Both the position numbers and the translations under genes were made by a program. Shown here in pieces: positions 44,030 through 56,343 of a stretch of 64,000 nucleotides of DNA (positions within the stretch are counted from its first letter, which is position 1; each line of letters starts with the position of its first letter). The notes under the pieces are model-generated. The model was not told where the DNA came from. It saw only the letters and a program-made list of their open reading frames with translations, and did not search any database. Source of the stretch: Metallyticus violacea (Eukaryota; Arthropoda; Insecta; Mantodea; Metallyticidae); assembly GCA_030762175.1 (NCBI GenBank), contig CM060831.1:84770001-84834000 (forward strand), in the 5' to 3' direction.

Positions 44030-46400
44030 GATTTACATTCATATGCAAAGAAGTAAAAAAAAATATCCTCACTTAGTGAGAGATTGGAGAAAGAAAACTA
44101 CACTTCTAAACACAGAAATAAAAAATGTTAAGGAGTCATTTAAAAAATTCCTTAGCTCCCTTGAGTATAGAAGTAATAGCACTAAAGTACATAAATATAT
44201 TAATAAATTAAAAAATGTCCCAGAAACAAAACAAGAACCTCTTATTATAAACAACAAAGTCCTTATTCATGACAAAGGCATAGCCAACAGATTTGCCATT
44301 CATTACAAAATTGCACATAAACTGATTAGAGATAATAGGAAATTAAACAAATTTTAAAAATGGTGTAAACCTGAGGTATTTGATGCAAATTACATCTATG
44401 TTATTGTGACTTTACAATTTAAAAACTCAACCAAGCAACATTATATCTTAAGAAGAAAAAGAGAGCTGGACGTGACAAAATTCATATTGAATACATCAAG
44501 AATTTAGTGTGCAGAGCCAAGAAGGTACTAATGAACATTTTAACAAATATTTGGAACAGTAAAGATAGCATTCCTATTATATGGAAAGAAACTATAATCA
44601 TTCCAATTAAAAAGACAAACCAGTAAACAAGTTAGACAGTTATAGGCCTATATCCTTAACCTCAGTACTTGCTAAAACAATGCAGAAAGTGGTCACTACA
44701 AGATTAACATAACTGCAATTTCAAAATTTCCTTTCAGACCTTCAAGCAGATATCAGACAGCAATATTCAAAATAAAACAGGTTTTACACTTAACACAGGA
44801 TATTAAAAATGCCTTCAACAGAAAAGAAATAATGCTTACTTTCTTTATTGACTTAAAAATGCCTTTGACAAAGTATGCAGAGAGAATCTTATTTAGAATA
44901 TGAATAATATTGGGATCAGATGAAACATGGTTAATAGATCTATTATCACAAAGGTACATAGCTGTAAAATGTAATAATGTGCTTTCTAAATGGCATGGAC
45001 CAAAGTAGGCCTTCCTAAAGGCGCTGTCTCCAGTCCAATTCTTTTTAATATTTTCATAGATGACATCAACAAAATATTAGCTAACTTCCCAAAGGCAAAT
45101 ACTGTTTTCAAATGATATCGCTATATGGATTACCCAACAAAATAAGCACAATAAGCAAATTTACAAAAAACTAGAAAATTATCAATAGCATGGAAACATG
45201 GCTATCCACCATGGAAATTAACACTAAAAAAGGCAGTTTTCCAGCTTTTCAGTCTTCAACACACTGCAGATGATTTAAATTTAAAATCAATAATGAAATA
45301 TTAGAAGAGAAAGCAGCACTAAATATCTTGGTATAACACTTTACATTAACTTTTCTTCTCTGAACAGATCAAAAATATAACTAAAAAAGCGAATAAGAAG
45401 AAAAATTGTGCCTAAGAAAAGTAGCAGACATCAAATGGGGAGGATCCATAGGTCCCCTTAATGATGGATAAAAGATACATCAAGCCCAATCTGTTCCACT
45501 GAAGTAAGATAATGTGCGCAATAAACAAATAACTTAAAATTAAATTGGATACAATACCATCTAGGTGAATAAGAATAATAATAAGTGCCAGAAAAACAAC
45601 ACCAAGAGCTGCAAGTAGAGCATAACTAACAACTGCCAATTAAAATAGAGCTACATATTTAATGGCTATACTGAGACAGAAATTAAAAACTAATCAATAC
45701 AGGAATAAATGGTTTCACATTCCTGACAGCACACAAAAGATTAAAAATACAACAGACAAAAATTACATACAAAAAGAAGATTTGGACAAAATTTTAAAAA
45801 TAAGCACCAAACCATTCGTTATACCAATTGATCCTTTACAATATATAGATATCGGAGCAAAACTAAATCTGCATACAATGGTCTCCAAGAAGTACAACCC
45901 CCCTGAGGTATTAAGATTAGCACTTAGTACACTAAACAACTATTATCTGATTAACATTTGGTGTACAATATGCAGATGGATCTCTTAAAAATGGAGAGGC
46001 AGACTTTGAAATATACTGTGCAGAATTTTCTAAATATACATCTTTGGGACAGTATGCTAACAATATTGATGGTGAAATAATGGCCATTAGAGCAGCTTTA
46101 TAAAATCTGTGTAGACCTAACATAAATAAAATAATTGTTTATTTAAGTGACTCCTAAAGCAGCACTACACAGTACAACGAATTACAGTTACCCACAAATA
46201 AACAATATAAATGAATTAAGAAAACTAGATCAGAAATAGTTCTACAATGGATCACAAATCATATGGGATTGAAGGGCAATGAGATTATTAATACTTTAGC
46301 AAAAATAGACGGCACCATAAAATTAAAACACCCTTTGAAATGGAGCTGGTTAAAAAAATATGTTAATGGCCTTTACATGAATAATAATTTAAAACTATTT
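44030..46400 (+). mobile_element. Decayed I-type non-LTR retrotransposon, unit B copy
   Basis: Less interrupted copy of 13,200-17,165. It has a linker region (HLVRDWRKKTTLLNTEIKN, 44,074-44,130; KVHKYINKLKNVPETKQ), then a decayed reverse transcriptase including FFIDLKMPLTK near 44,842. The thumb follows (NKWFHIPDSTQKIKN, 45,704-45,748), then RNase H from about 45,965 (DGSLKNGEA-like). NHMGLKGNEIINTLAK (46,258-46,305) is the conserved RNase H end of I-clade elements. Many lesions. Confidence 0.75.
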
Positions 46401-47016
46401 TTATTGACAATACAGTATTTTTGTATATATTTGCTGCTACATGTACACTAACTTTTATATGCTTTGGTGACATTTGTAATATTTAGGATTCCCGAGATAA
46501 TGCTGGATTTTGGGGGAAATATCTAAATAAAAGGGGAAGGAGTGGAAATTATTACAAAATAGAGGAATTTTAAAGGGATTATAAGGGTATTAAAAAGGAA
46601 TCCATTATTACATTTTTTATAACACTTATCACACAAAAAGAAGATCCATTTAAATACATTTCATACTTCAAAATGATTGATGGTAAGACTGTCTTATTCA
46701 ATATAAAAATATATTTATATAAAGAAAATAACTCATCTATAATAAAAAAAAAACAGCGACGAAAACTTGCTTTGATCTCTTTCCTCTAACAATGTCCAGA
46801 TTTTTAGATAAGATTTTATTTCAAACCATTCAAGATGGCTACCAACCTATTTCCCCATTTGTATTGCCTTTTCTAGACAAATTCTTTTCATCTTTGTGTT
46901 ATGACTTAATTAAAACTAGAACCTATGTACTGCATACAGTTCAGTCTCCTAATCAGATTTCTTCAACAAAATCTACGGTTATTATATAAATGATGTTTAA
47001 CAATTCCGGTCATTAG
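46400..47016. other. Unassigned unit sequence
   Basis: Counterpart of 17,166-17,825. The plus strand has a short coding-like patch near 46,620-46,720 (KEDPFKYISYFKMIDGKTVL) that I cannot assign. No other feature. Confidence 0.4.
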
Positions 47017-47262
47017 CATTCCATTTAATTCCAGGTGTGAAAAAGCAGATAAATTTTGCTGAGAGGCCTCTATGTTCATGCTTGAGGTTATTTTATATGC
47101 ATTTATCTGCAACATGAGACCAATTGCTTTACTTCCTTTCGTAATTTAAGGCATACTTAGATTTTTTACACCCTAAAATTCCATTGACCCTGCCTAGTTT
47201 TGAATTTGTAACCTTGGGTCTATGAGGCACATATGGTTACCACTAAACCACTAGGACTGACA
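47017..47262 (-). mobile_element. Old SINE family 1 copy, unit B
   Basis: Orthologue of 17,826-18,070, with the same reverse orientation and boundaries. It is heavily mutated relative to 25,099-25,399. Sequence 47,263-48,070 after it is unit spacer without recognised features. Confidence 0.75.
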
Positions 47263-48084
47263 AGGTCTTTGGAAGTACCACAAATGTAGATTGTGCACTG
47301 GACAGCAGAAACTTCTCAATCACGGTATGTGGGTGCTACTCAATTATCAGGATTTGAAAAAACTATGAGAGAAATATGTGTCCTGTTGGTAATAGCATAA
47401 AAAATATTATTCAATTAGTAACCTTGGCAGAAGTTAGCATGCATCATCATCCTGTGGTGGCAGTTTCAGCAAAATTGTAACTGTGGTCATTTGTGCTCGC
47501 TGTCTTGGAGATGACTTGAGGGCATTTCCATGTGATGATCTTTTATGACTAAAATGTGGCCTGAGCCAATAACAATGGCTAGAAAAATTAAAGTATTTTC
47601 CACACTGCTCCAATATATAACTGGGTTGCAGAGTTTAGATGAGAAAAAACATACTTAAATGATGAGCACATGGGGCATTCTGCAACAGTAGATGTAGATG
47701 ACAACTTCGCCCATGCAGAAGCCATAACAAAGAACAATAATTTTATTACATAACACTGAAAGAGGTTTCTAAATAAAGTTGTATGCATATTTTAAATTCA
47801 CAGTTGATGCTTTGAGCAAAAGCAAAGATTAATATATTTTGTATAGGTGAAATTCTTTGCAGCCAGCAATGTCATCTCAAAGAGTGGAACTGATTCACCC
47901 AGATATGTGTATGGGTTAGTTAATATTCATACGCTCTGAAAGTAAGGCGATGTTTACAATTGTACCTGTTACAGTATTGCCACATATTTTTCCTCCAACC
48001 TCCTTATGCAAGTGTGTTATGACTCCAAACATGAGCCTATACATTACAGGTTTTTACAAATAAAAATTATCAGAATTCTACTTA

Positions 48085-48279
48085 AATGTAAATTGGAACT
48101 TGCACAGTGAAGCTAATCATACTAATTGATATCATTGTATGATTCAGTTGAACTACACACTCTTAAAGCTTCACTTACTTTTCATAAATGTATGGAACCA
48201 GTTTCGAGAACATTTATGAAAAGTAAGTGAAGCTTTAAGAGTGTGTAGTTCAACTGAATCATACAATGATATCAATTAG
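48085..48279. mobile_element. 195-bp perfect hairpin insertion from Penelope family 1
   Basis: Positions 48,122-48,190 and 48,211-48,279 are exact reverse complements (69 bp each) around a 20-base loop. The sequence is the 3' end of Penelope family 1. It is flanked by a perfect 14-bp duplication CAGAATTCTACTTA (48,071-48,084 and 48,280-48,293). Unit A is empty at 18,830-18,844. It is therefore a recent retro-insertion of a minimal head-to-head dimer of element ends, not a MITE with its own transposase. Confidence 0.9.
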
Positions 48280-48759
48280 CAGAATTCTACTTATAGCAGA
48301 GAGAGAGAATGGCATCAATAAGAACTATGATTAAAGATTATGCAGACCGCGGATAGATATGAAACTTACAATGCAGTAAGTATCAAAAAGTTAAAATTAA
48401 TTACTTGACCATAATATTCATCAATCAGTAGCAAGTGGAACTCTTGAATATTTAAAAATCTGAAATTACAAATTATTAACCTTCAAAGAAATCACAATAT
48501 ATATGGTAAAAAAGACTTCATTACATTGATTCTATGCAAAATTTAACAAAACCTCATATATAAGTACAGAAAATTTTGCTTTAATAAGGTGTGGAAACAT
48601 ACGTCCTGAGTAAATCTCATTTAAGTGAAACCAAAAAGAGTGTTTAATATTCCGACTCAGAAGATTATTATTGCATGTTTCACTGTGTTTGATTCCAAAT
48701 TGAATTAATATTGAAAATGTGGAAACATGTTAATATCCACAACTTTAAAACAAATATGT

Positions 48760-49495
48760 TAACAATTTTGTTGGCAAAATAATGGACATTAGAGCAGCTT
48801 TAGAAAACTGTATACACCTAACATAAATAAAAGAATTGCTATCTTAAGTGACTCTAAAGCAAGTATAATGAATTACAGTTATCCACCATTATATGCTATG
48901 AATAAAATAAGAAAACTAGATCAGAAATTGATTTACATTGGATTCTGAGCCACGTGGGATTGAAGGGGAATGAAATTGCTGATTCTTTAGCAAAAAAGGA
49001 GCCACTATAAAATTAAAACCACCTTTTGAACTAGAACTTCCCTCTAAATTGAAACTCATAAAAATATTAATAAATGAACAAGAAAAACAAACTTAAAAAC
49101 AAAAACTTAAAGGAAAACCATATAACATCTAAATCCTTTCAAACATCTTCTATTGAAACCATGGAAAATTGGAGTTTTACAAATTTCTCTTCACTGTTGG
49201 GCACGATTGTCAGAACATCTCTTTAAGGATCAAATTATTCCAGGACAGTAACTGTCCATTTTGTAAAGAAGTGAATAATATCTTAAATAAAGAACATCTA
49301 CTGAAATGCAGCCAACTTGTTGGCTACAAACAAATGAAAAATATTTGGAAGCTCTTTATTGGGAAGCCAGGGAAAAAATTATAATAGCAGCATATCCAAT
49401 GGCCACTAGCAACCAACCTATATACAAGCACCATTCAAATGTAAACAGGACTGATTTCTCTGGACTAGGAAAGAATGGTCAGAGGGGTGGATAGT
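48760..49495 (+). mobile_element. I-type element 3' fragment, unit B copy
   Basis: RNase H pieces: AILSDSKAS-like near 48,845 and SHVGLKGNEIADSLAKK near 48,950-49,000. The C-terminal tail FLFTVGHDCQNISLRIKLFQ (49,181-49,240), SNCPFCKEVNNILNKEHLLK (49,247-49,306) is a Cys/His cluster typical of I/Jockey polyproteins. Orthologue of 19,165-19,945; better preserved. Confidence 0.75.
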
Positions 49496-49534
49496 TAAGT
49501 GAGGATGTGAGAAGGGCAGTGATCTAAAGGATAC

Positions 49535-50470
49535 TTTCCACATTGCTCATTCCATCACCAGTAGCATTATGCCAGAGCACCTAACCAAAGGAGTTCAACC
49601 GACCAAACTTTTGGCAGACTTTGGACACAGTTTGGAGAAACTACATTTCTTGAATCCAAGTGTTTGAATGGCACAAGAAGTTCCTCAACAGTCATGGTGT
49701 AGTAGAAAATGAAAGATATGGATGAGCGTAGCTCAGGGAAACATACAGGAACTTATGACATTGTGGAAAGTGATCAAACCCTAAGTATGCTAAAAATTAG
49801 GTGTGCACCTACCTTCTTTTTGAAAAACTAGGATATTGGAAATTGTTAGTAAGGTGGGCCCAATGTCTCCTCACTAATGAACAGAAAAATGTTGGATAGG
49901 ATATCAGTCCGAGGCTTCTGAATCTGTTTAAGAAAGAAGTTGAGGAGTTTATTACTCATACTGTAACCTGTGATGAGACATGGGCTCACCACTATAACCC
50001 CAAAAACAATAGAATGTGTATGGAGTAAAGGAAAACAGCAAAGCATGCTCCATCCAAGACCAAACTTGCCTATCAGCCAGAGAAGTTTTTGTGCCAGTGT
50101 TTTTGGACTCGAAAGGCTCTTTGATTTTCTTTAGAAACTAACAGGACTGTTGCACATTTTGGATGACTTTATAGCTGCCCATTGAAACAATGTTAGTTAC
50201 CCATTTGTGTTTTACTGTTTTTGCCTGACAATGCAAAGCCATATATAGACCATAAACCAGGATCAATTATGGAAAATTCACTCGGCACCTCTAGAATATC
50301 CTCCTTACACTCCCCATTTATTCCTTGAGATTTTCACGTGTTTAAGTCACTGAAAGAGACATTGGGAGGGAAAAGATTCAATGATGCCACAAGAATTTGA
50401 CTGCTTAGTACACAATTGGCTCTACACGTGCCCAACTTCCTTTGATGAGGGAATAAAAAGAAAATATCCA
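49535..50470 (+). mobile_element. Old mariner-type transposase pseudogene, unit B copy
   Basis: Orthologue of 19,975-20,945. Recognisable are EEFITHTVTCDETWAHHY-like sequence (about 49,945-49,998), which keeps DETW including the catalytic Asp, and SLKETLGGKRF near 50,350 from the C-terminus. Stops and frameshifts throughout. Confidence 0.75.
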
Positions 50471-51184
50471 CCCAGTGGAGAAAATGCATTTCTGTTGTTG
50501 GAAAGTGATAAAGTTTTTTTAAATTATATATGCAAATAATAAATTTATTTTTTTACAATGTTGTTCATGTGTGAATGACCCTTATAGGTATCATGAGGCA
50601 AGAGGCCACATAACAAAATGTTAAATTTCCTCTATTTTGGATTATGTCATTGGTGATCTCAAACCAATAGTGAAGAAACTTTATGATCACATAACTGCAA
50701 AAGAATATTACTCATTTGTCTCTCTTTGCATAGTCTTAGCATTTGTGGAAATTATTCTTGATTTTCCTACCTGAGCTCATTCTTTCTTGTCCTGTGTCAT
50801 GATTTTTTATTTCTTCACAGTGCAAATCAAACATAGTAACAGAATATAAACTCCATATGTATATATATATTTGTTCATAATTAAAATATTGTTAATGCTA
50901 AAAAAGTAGATAAAAATGATGGAAAACATTGATATTGACATGTATTTATATACTAAGCAAAAACAGAGAGAGAAAAAATTTGGGAAAACAATGTGTAATA
51001 TGCTTTTGCTTCTGCATCTTTCTCACCTTTAGCCTGCCAACATTTTGAAAATCTGCAATGTTCAGACTGGTAAATATCATTACTGCCTGCAAAAACATTT
51101 CCACTTAAACCAAAAAAATTAGAGAGGCAAGAATAACATAGGAGAAAGAAGAGGAAAAGCGATGAACAGCTGAAAGAGCTTCAC

Positions 51185-51790
51185 ATTTATGCACACACCA
51201 TATTTCTCAATGCAAAGAATGCTGGCAAATTGATATCAATATCTTACAAATGTAATTTCAAGATACAAAAGATGTCTGAAAATGTTAATTATCAAATAAA
51301 CTAAAAGAAAGAGTAAAGGTTTCCAACACCTGATTCTATTCATTAGTTATAAATATTATACGATACGATCACAAGATTGAACATCAGATGCCACAAGAGG
51401 AAAATGAAGCATGAGTTGCATGCAAAGGGCTATCAGAAATAAGAAGGAACCTGAGGTTAGAACACACACAAAGCTTGCCAATGATGCTCTTGTGTAGTTC
51501 AAGAACAGCACAGATGAGCATTTCTAGTTTATATCTGCAGAGTTAAAATGAATTTATAATTAATGAATTTAACTAAAATGATCAAAGAGAGCTAAAATTT
51601 CTTAAGGGTACCATCCATGAGCTATTCCTGTCTGTCATGTGATTCTTTAATTATTATACTGAACAAAAGAAAGAGGCATGTATTTTTCACAATATCTGAC
51701 CATGTGACATTAATACCTTCTTTCTGTGCAGGGATATTTCAATATAAATGAAAACAGTTTAATTCAAGAGTCAAAATGACAACATGTCAA
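51185..51790. other. Unusually conserved non-coding block, unit B copy
   Basis: Counterpart of 21,958-22,560. The most notable identity is at about 51,236-51,345. Differences are small, apart from an extra segment near 51,440-51,470. It lies in the long intron of gene 2, as its partner lies in gene 1. 50,471-51,184 and 51,791-52,084 are ordinary spacer. Confidence 0.55.
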
Positions 51791-52084
51791 TTCTCAGGCC
51801 TGCTGGATAAATTGCATAAAACATGCATTTACTTCTAATACTTTTGCTTTAATAATTCTGTACAGATGAGTGTGTTGTATTTAGTTTACATTAAATTTAC
51901 AATTAATTTTGTGTCTGAAATGAAGTGCACATTATTTTCTTTTACAGTAATTACAAGCACTTTAATAAATGCAGATAAACAAAAAATTAGCATATGACAT
52001 TCAAAATAAAAATGTTCATAAAAAGAAAACATGGTGGCTATGTGTAGGGATAGATTTATATGTGCAGAAAACATTAAAATATTT

Positions 52085-53130
52085 AATTAAAAGGTAAACT
52101 GGAACTTACACAGTTCAGCTAATCATATAATTGATATCATTATATTATTCAGTTCAACTACACTCTTAAAGCTTCACTTACTTGTCATAATGTATGGAAC
52201 CAGTTTCGAAAACATTTAGTTCCCATCTTCAGTCAGGCTAAAGTTCAACTGTCCGATCATTCGTTGAGCTGTGGGAATGTGTATTCTGCTCTGGTGGTGG
52301 TGTGATAAACTTGTAGTTTATGTTTTCATCTCCGGCAGTGTTGAAGCTCATTAGACTGTCTTTGCATTTGTAGATTTTCTCCCAGGTTGCTAATTCCTTA
52401 GGTCCTTGAACTGATTTTAATAATTTTGCTTTATTTTATTATGTCGTGATTTTGTGTCCAAAAATGATAAACTACTGCTGATTTCTCTATTTGTTTGTAC
52501 TTTATGTTCCTGAAATGTTCCTTTAACTGTGTGCCTATGTTTCTCAGAATTTCAGAATATTCCTTAAGATTTTAATATCATGTTGGCACCGATTAATAGA
52601 TTTAATATTAAATACTATCTGATAGGCAATGTTAAGTATTCCACAAGAGGAAAAAGCAGGTATTTACAAAATAAATTGTGCAGAATGTGAAAAAATCTAC
52701 ATTGGAAAAACAAAGAGAGACATAGGCACATGGTTAAAGGAACATTTCAGGAACATAAAGTACAAACAAATAGAGAAATTAGCAGTAGTATGTCATTTTT
52801 GGACACAAAATCACACATAATAAATAAAGCAAAATTATTACAATCAGTACCTACAGAACTACCAACCTGGGAGAAAATCTACATCTACAAATAAAAAGAC
52901 AGTCTAAAAAACTTCAACACTGCCAGAGATGTAAACAAAAACTACAATTTTATCACACTGCCACCACAGCAGAATACACATTTCCACAGCTCAACGAATG
53001 ATCCAACAGTTGAACTTTAGCCTGGCTGAAAATGGGAACTAAATGTTCTTCAAACCGGTTCTATACATTAAGACAAGTAAGTGAAGTTATAGAGTGTGTA
53101 GTTCAACTGAATCATGCAATGATATCAATT
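52085..53130. mobile_element. Fold-back Penelope-like element (family 1), unit B
   Basis: Left half (about 52,100-52,545) is the 3' part of family 1 on the minus strand. Right half (about 52,620-53,130) is the same region on the plus strand, including KAGIYKINCAECEKIYIGKT (52,653-52,712), an intact GIY...YIG pair, then the CHFWTQNHT region and a stop. The two meet near 52,560-52,620. Target copies are ATTAAAATATTT (52,073-52,084) and ATTAAAATTTTT (53,131-53,142). Orthologous to the shortened insertion at 22,824-23,084. Confidence 0.8.
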
Positions 53131-53329
53131 ATTAAAATTTTTAAATTTATGTGCTAAAATTCAAAAGATATTTATTAAACACTACATCAATGAAAAAAAT
53201 TATGATTGGAATTGGTGCACGACAAATGTCAACTACTGATGCTTATAAAAAAAATTCTTGTCTGTTATTACAGAGCAATATATTGGGGTTCATTCTATAT
53301 CACATATATATTTGATTAGGAGCATATAC

Positions 53330-53825
53330 TTAACAGTTACCTTATGTTTTGGCCTACCAAAACTTGAGAAGCTGTGCCAAGGCTTTAATTTTTTCCTCAA
53401 ACATGCTAATTTTTTTTCTAAGCACTTCCAATTTCGAACCTGAAAGTGTTCAGTAGCCTTTCAACATACTGTTATTTCCTTAACTGAAGTACTTAAGTCT
53501 ACAGTAGTTCTTAGTTTATTTATTGACTTAATCAAGAAAGTGAAACAGATGAAAACTAAGTCAAATTTTAAATTAGCATCACATATTAAAATCTGAATAA
53601 TCTGAACTGCAGAAGCATCATCCTTGTCAAGTTCTATTACCATGGATGTAAATACTTCAATAATATAGTGTCTTGTTTCTATGAAATTATATCAGAGTTG
53701 CACTTTTCTTTAATGGTTTCATTATGTAATGTGAGTGGGGCAAAGTAAATAATACAATGAAGTGTATGTTTATCGTACAAACAGGGTAATTCAAGTGGCA
53801 TAATGAGAGAAATGATCAGTTTTAT
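53330..53825 (-). pseudogene. Decayed coding island III, unit B (unidentified)
   Basis: Counterpart of 23,290-23,810. VIELDKDDASAVQIIQILIC and FLIKSINKLRTTVDLSTSVK are readable between 53,640 and 53,470. The frame then meets the same TGA as in unit A, then a frameshift. The last 30 residues look like a coiled coil. The stop shared by both units shows it was already broken before duplication. It is followed to the right by a single copy (53,876-54,122) of the segment that is triplicated in unit A. Confidence 0.35.
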
Positions 53826-54213
53826 ACTAATATGAATCCCAAAATTACAAAATTATGTACATACAAGATAATTCCAATGGTGAATTTATGTAAAGACAGT
53901 ATTGAATTTGTTTTAAAATGTGCATATAGAAATATGTGGCAGAAAAATATGAAAATAGATTAGTTTCATACAAGAGTAGGAATATGCAAAATTTTGCAAG
54001 GAGGGTACTGATTTTGTGCAGAGAGTGAAATGGAAAGGAAGAAAAGCGAAGGATGTGAATTTTAAGAGATTTGCAGGCTGATGTTGCAGATAAAGAGCAA
54101 GAAGTGGGATAGAAACAGAGCTCATAATGTTTAAGTTAAAATAATTTCTGAATGGGCAATGCAGGGATGGTAGGTTGTAAGGAAATTGTTTAAAGTAGAC
54201 TCTATCAAACATG

Positions 54214-56343
54214 TTTACGGAATTTCGGAATCCACACAATGAAACTTTTGTTAATCTTATTTTGATTTAAAGTAAAACACTAAAAATCATGTCGTCACAT
54301 TAAAACTCTCTTTAAGTTTCACAAACACACTTATAAAAGTAATTTTGGTACATGTTTCGTGAGGTACGTTCCTCACATTGTCAACCAAAACGACGACTGA
54401 GAAGTCAATTTCAGCAAGTATGTATGTTACTATGCTTGCTCTGGTGGTCTGTTAATGAACTTAAACAATATGTTGTCTGCTTCCGGTATATCAAAATTCA
54501 TAAGTTTGTATTCATATTTTTTATGTAAATTTTTTCCCATATATTAAGTTCTTTCGGATGTGGAATTGTTTTTAGTAATGTTATGTCCTTCTCTATTTCA
54601 TGATTCTCATTCCAAAAATGTGCAGCCACTGCTGATTTTTCTACTTGTTTGTGTCTAATATTTCTCCAGTGTTCCTTTAATCTTATCCCCAGATTTCTCT
54701 TTGTTTTTCCTATGTATATTTTGTCACAATCCTTGCAATTAATTCTATATATACCTGAATTTTCTTCTTTCTTCTTTTTTGTTTAATTTTATTTAGATTT
54801 AATAGTTTACCAACACTATATCTGTTTATTGGTGCCAGAGTAATGATGTACTTTTTGAAAATTTTTTGGAATTTATGGTTAACATAAGGGTGATATGTGA
54901 ATTTTTGATAAGTATTTTCTTTAAGTGAAGAACTAAGTGTAGTGATTAGTTTAATTTCATTTTTATTTTTAAATCTTTTTATTTTTTTATCTACCATTTG
55001 TTTGTTAAATCCATCTATTTCTGCTGTGTGTATTATATGTGCGTATTCTTTCCTGTATTCTTCTTTACTGAGTGGTGTATTAACTAGCCTATATGTCATA
55101 CTATTGAATGACATATTATTGAATCAGATTTAATGATGAGTAGTCCACTATCTCCATTTTTGGCTGATCTGTTCACGAGCTATTTTGAAACACATATAAC
55201 GAAAGCCTTCCCATACATATTCAAAACATGGTACAGATATGTTGATGATGTGTTTGCCATTGTAGAAGATAGATTCATAAAAGATTCATTGAAACTGTTG
55301 AACTTGCAAGAAAAAACCGTAAAATTCACTATGGAAACCAAGGTTAATAATACTTTACCTTTTCTGGACCTAAGGATAATAAAAAGGAATAAAAATATAG
55401 AATTTGGTATATACAGAAAGGACACACATACCGACAATTACATAAAAGCAAAAGGTTTCAACCCCAGACCTCACAAGGAAGCAGCATTCAATAGTATGAC
55501 ATATAGGCTAGTTAATACACCACTCAGTAAAGAAGAATACAGGAAAGAATACGCACATATAATACACACAGCAGAAATAAATGGATTTAACAAACAAATG
55601 GTAGATAAAAAAATAAAAAGATTTAAAAATAAAAAGGAAATTAAACTAATCACTACACTCAGTTCTTCACTTAAAGAAAATACTTATCAAAAATTCACAT
55701 ATCACCCTTATGTTAACCATAAATTCCAAAAAATTTTCAAAAAGTACAACATTACTCTGGCACCAATAAACAGATATAGTGTTGGTAAACTATTAAATGT
55801 AAATAAAATTAAACAAAAAAAGAAGAAAGAAGAAAATTCAGGTATATATAGAATTAATTGCAAGGATTGTGACAAAATATACATAGGAAAAACAAAGAGA
55901 AATCTGGGGATAAGATTAAAGGAACACTGGAGAAATATTAGACACAAACAAGTAGAAAAATCAGCAGTGGCTGCACATTTTTGGAATGAGAATCATGAAA
56001 TAGAGAAGGACATAACATTACTAACAACAATTCAACATCCGAAAGAACTTAATATATGGGAAAAAATTTACATAAAAAAATATGAATACAAACTTATGAA
56101 TTTTGATATACCGGAAGCAGACAACATATTGTTTAAGTTCATTAACAGACCACCAGAGCAAGCATAGTAACATACATACCTTGCTGAAATTGACTCCTCA
56201 GTCGTCGTTTTGGTTGACAATGTGAGGAACGTACCTCACGAAACATGTACCAAAATTACTTTTATAAGTGTGTTTGTGAATCTTAAAGAGAGTTTTAATG
56301 TGACGACATGATTTTTAGTGTTTTATTTTAAATCAAAATAAGA
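54214..56343. mobile_element. 2.1-kb fold-back Penelope-like element (family 3)
   Basis: The left arm (about 54,256-55,115) is a minus-strand 3' half of the element. The right part (55,133-56,341) is a plus-strand copy extending further 5' into the reverse transcriptase. The 850-bp outer arms (54,256-55,115 and about 55,490-56,341) are highly similar inverted repeats. It is flanked by a perfect 13-bp duplication TCTATCAAACATG (54,201-54,213 and 56,344-56,356). The empty site is seen in unit A at 24,701-24,713. About 40 bases at the left edge (54,214-54,255) have no counterpart on the right. Confidence 0.9.
55133..56167 (+). CDS. Penelope reverse transcriptase (C-terminal part) with GIY-YIG endonuclease
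   Basis: Open frame of 344 residues in the right part of the fold-back element, the most intact transposon protein in the window. Residues 1-60 hold the end of the reverse transcriptase: SSPLSPFLADLF, then WYRYVDDVFAIVE with catalytic YVDD near residues 32-45. Residues 60-235 are the thumb and linker. Residues 240-330 form the endonuclease: GIYRINCKDCDKIYIGKTKR with GIY and YIG, the following conserved Arg/His segment, then SAVAAHFWNENHEIEKD and EKIYIKKYE. Penelope proteins copy RNA and cut target DNA with this nuclease. The first half of the reverse transcriptase is missing, so it cannot act alone. The ATG is simply the first in frame after the junction with the inverted arm. Lack of lesions indicates a young insertion. 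Confidence 0.85.
   Translation: MMSSPLSPFLADLFTSYFETHITKAFPYIFKTWYRYVDDVFAIVEDRFIKDSLKLLNLQEKTVKFTMETKVNNTLPFLDLRIIKRNKNIEFGIYRKDTHTDNYIKAKGFNPRPHKEAAFNSMTYRLVNTPLSKEEYRKEYAHIIHTAEINGFNKQMVDKKIKRFKNKKEIKLITTLSSSLKENTYQKFTYHPYVNHKFQKIFKKYNITLAPINRYSVGKLLNVNKIKQKKKKEENSGIYRINCKDCDKIYIGKTKRNLGIRLKEHWRNIRHKQVEKSAVAAHFWNENHEIEKDITLLTTIQHPKELNIWEKIYIKKYEYKLMNFDIPEADNILFKFINRPPEQA

Noticed and set aside
48085..48279. The 69-bp palindrome as a microRNA precursor
   Set aside because: The perfect stem, the 14-bp target duplication and identity with Penelope 3' ends explain it as an insertion; a microRNA stem would usually contain mismatches.
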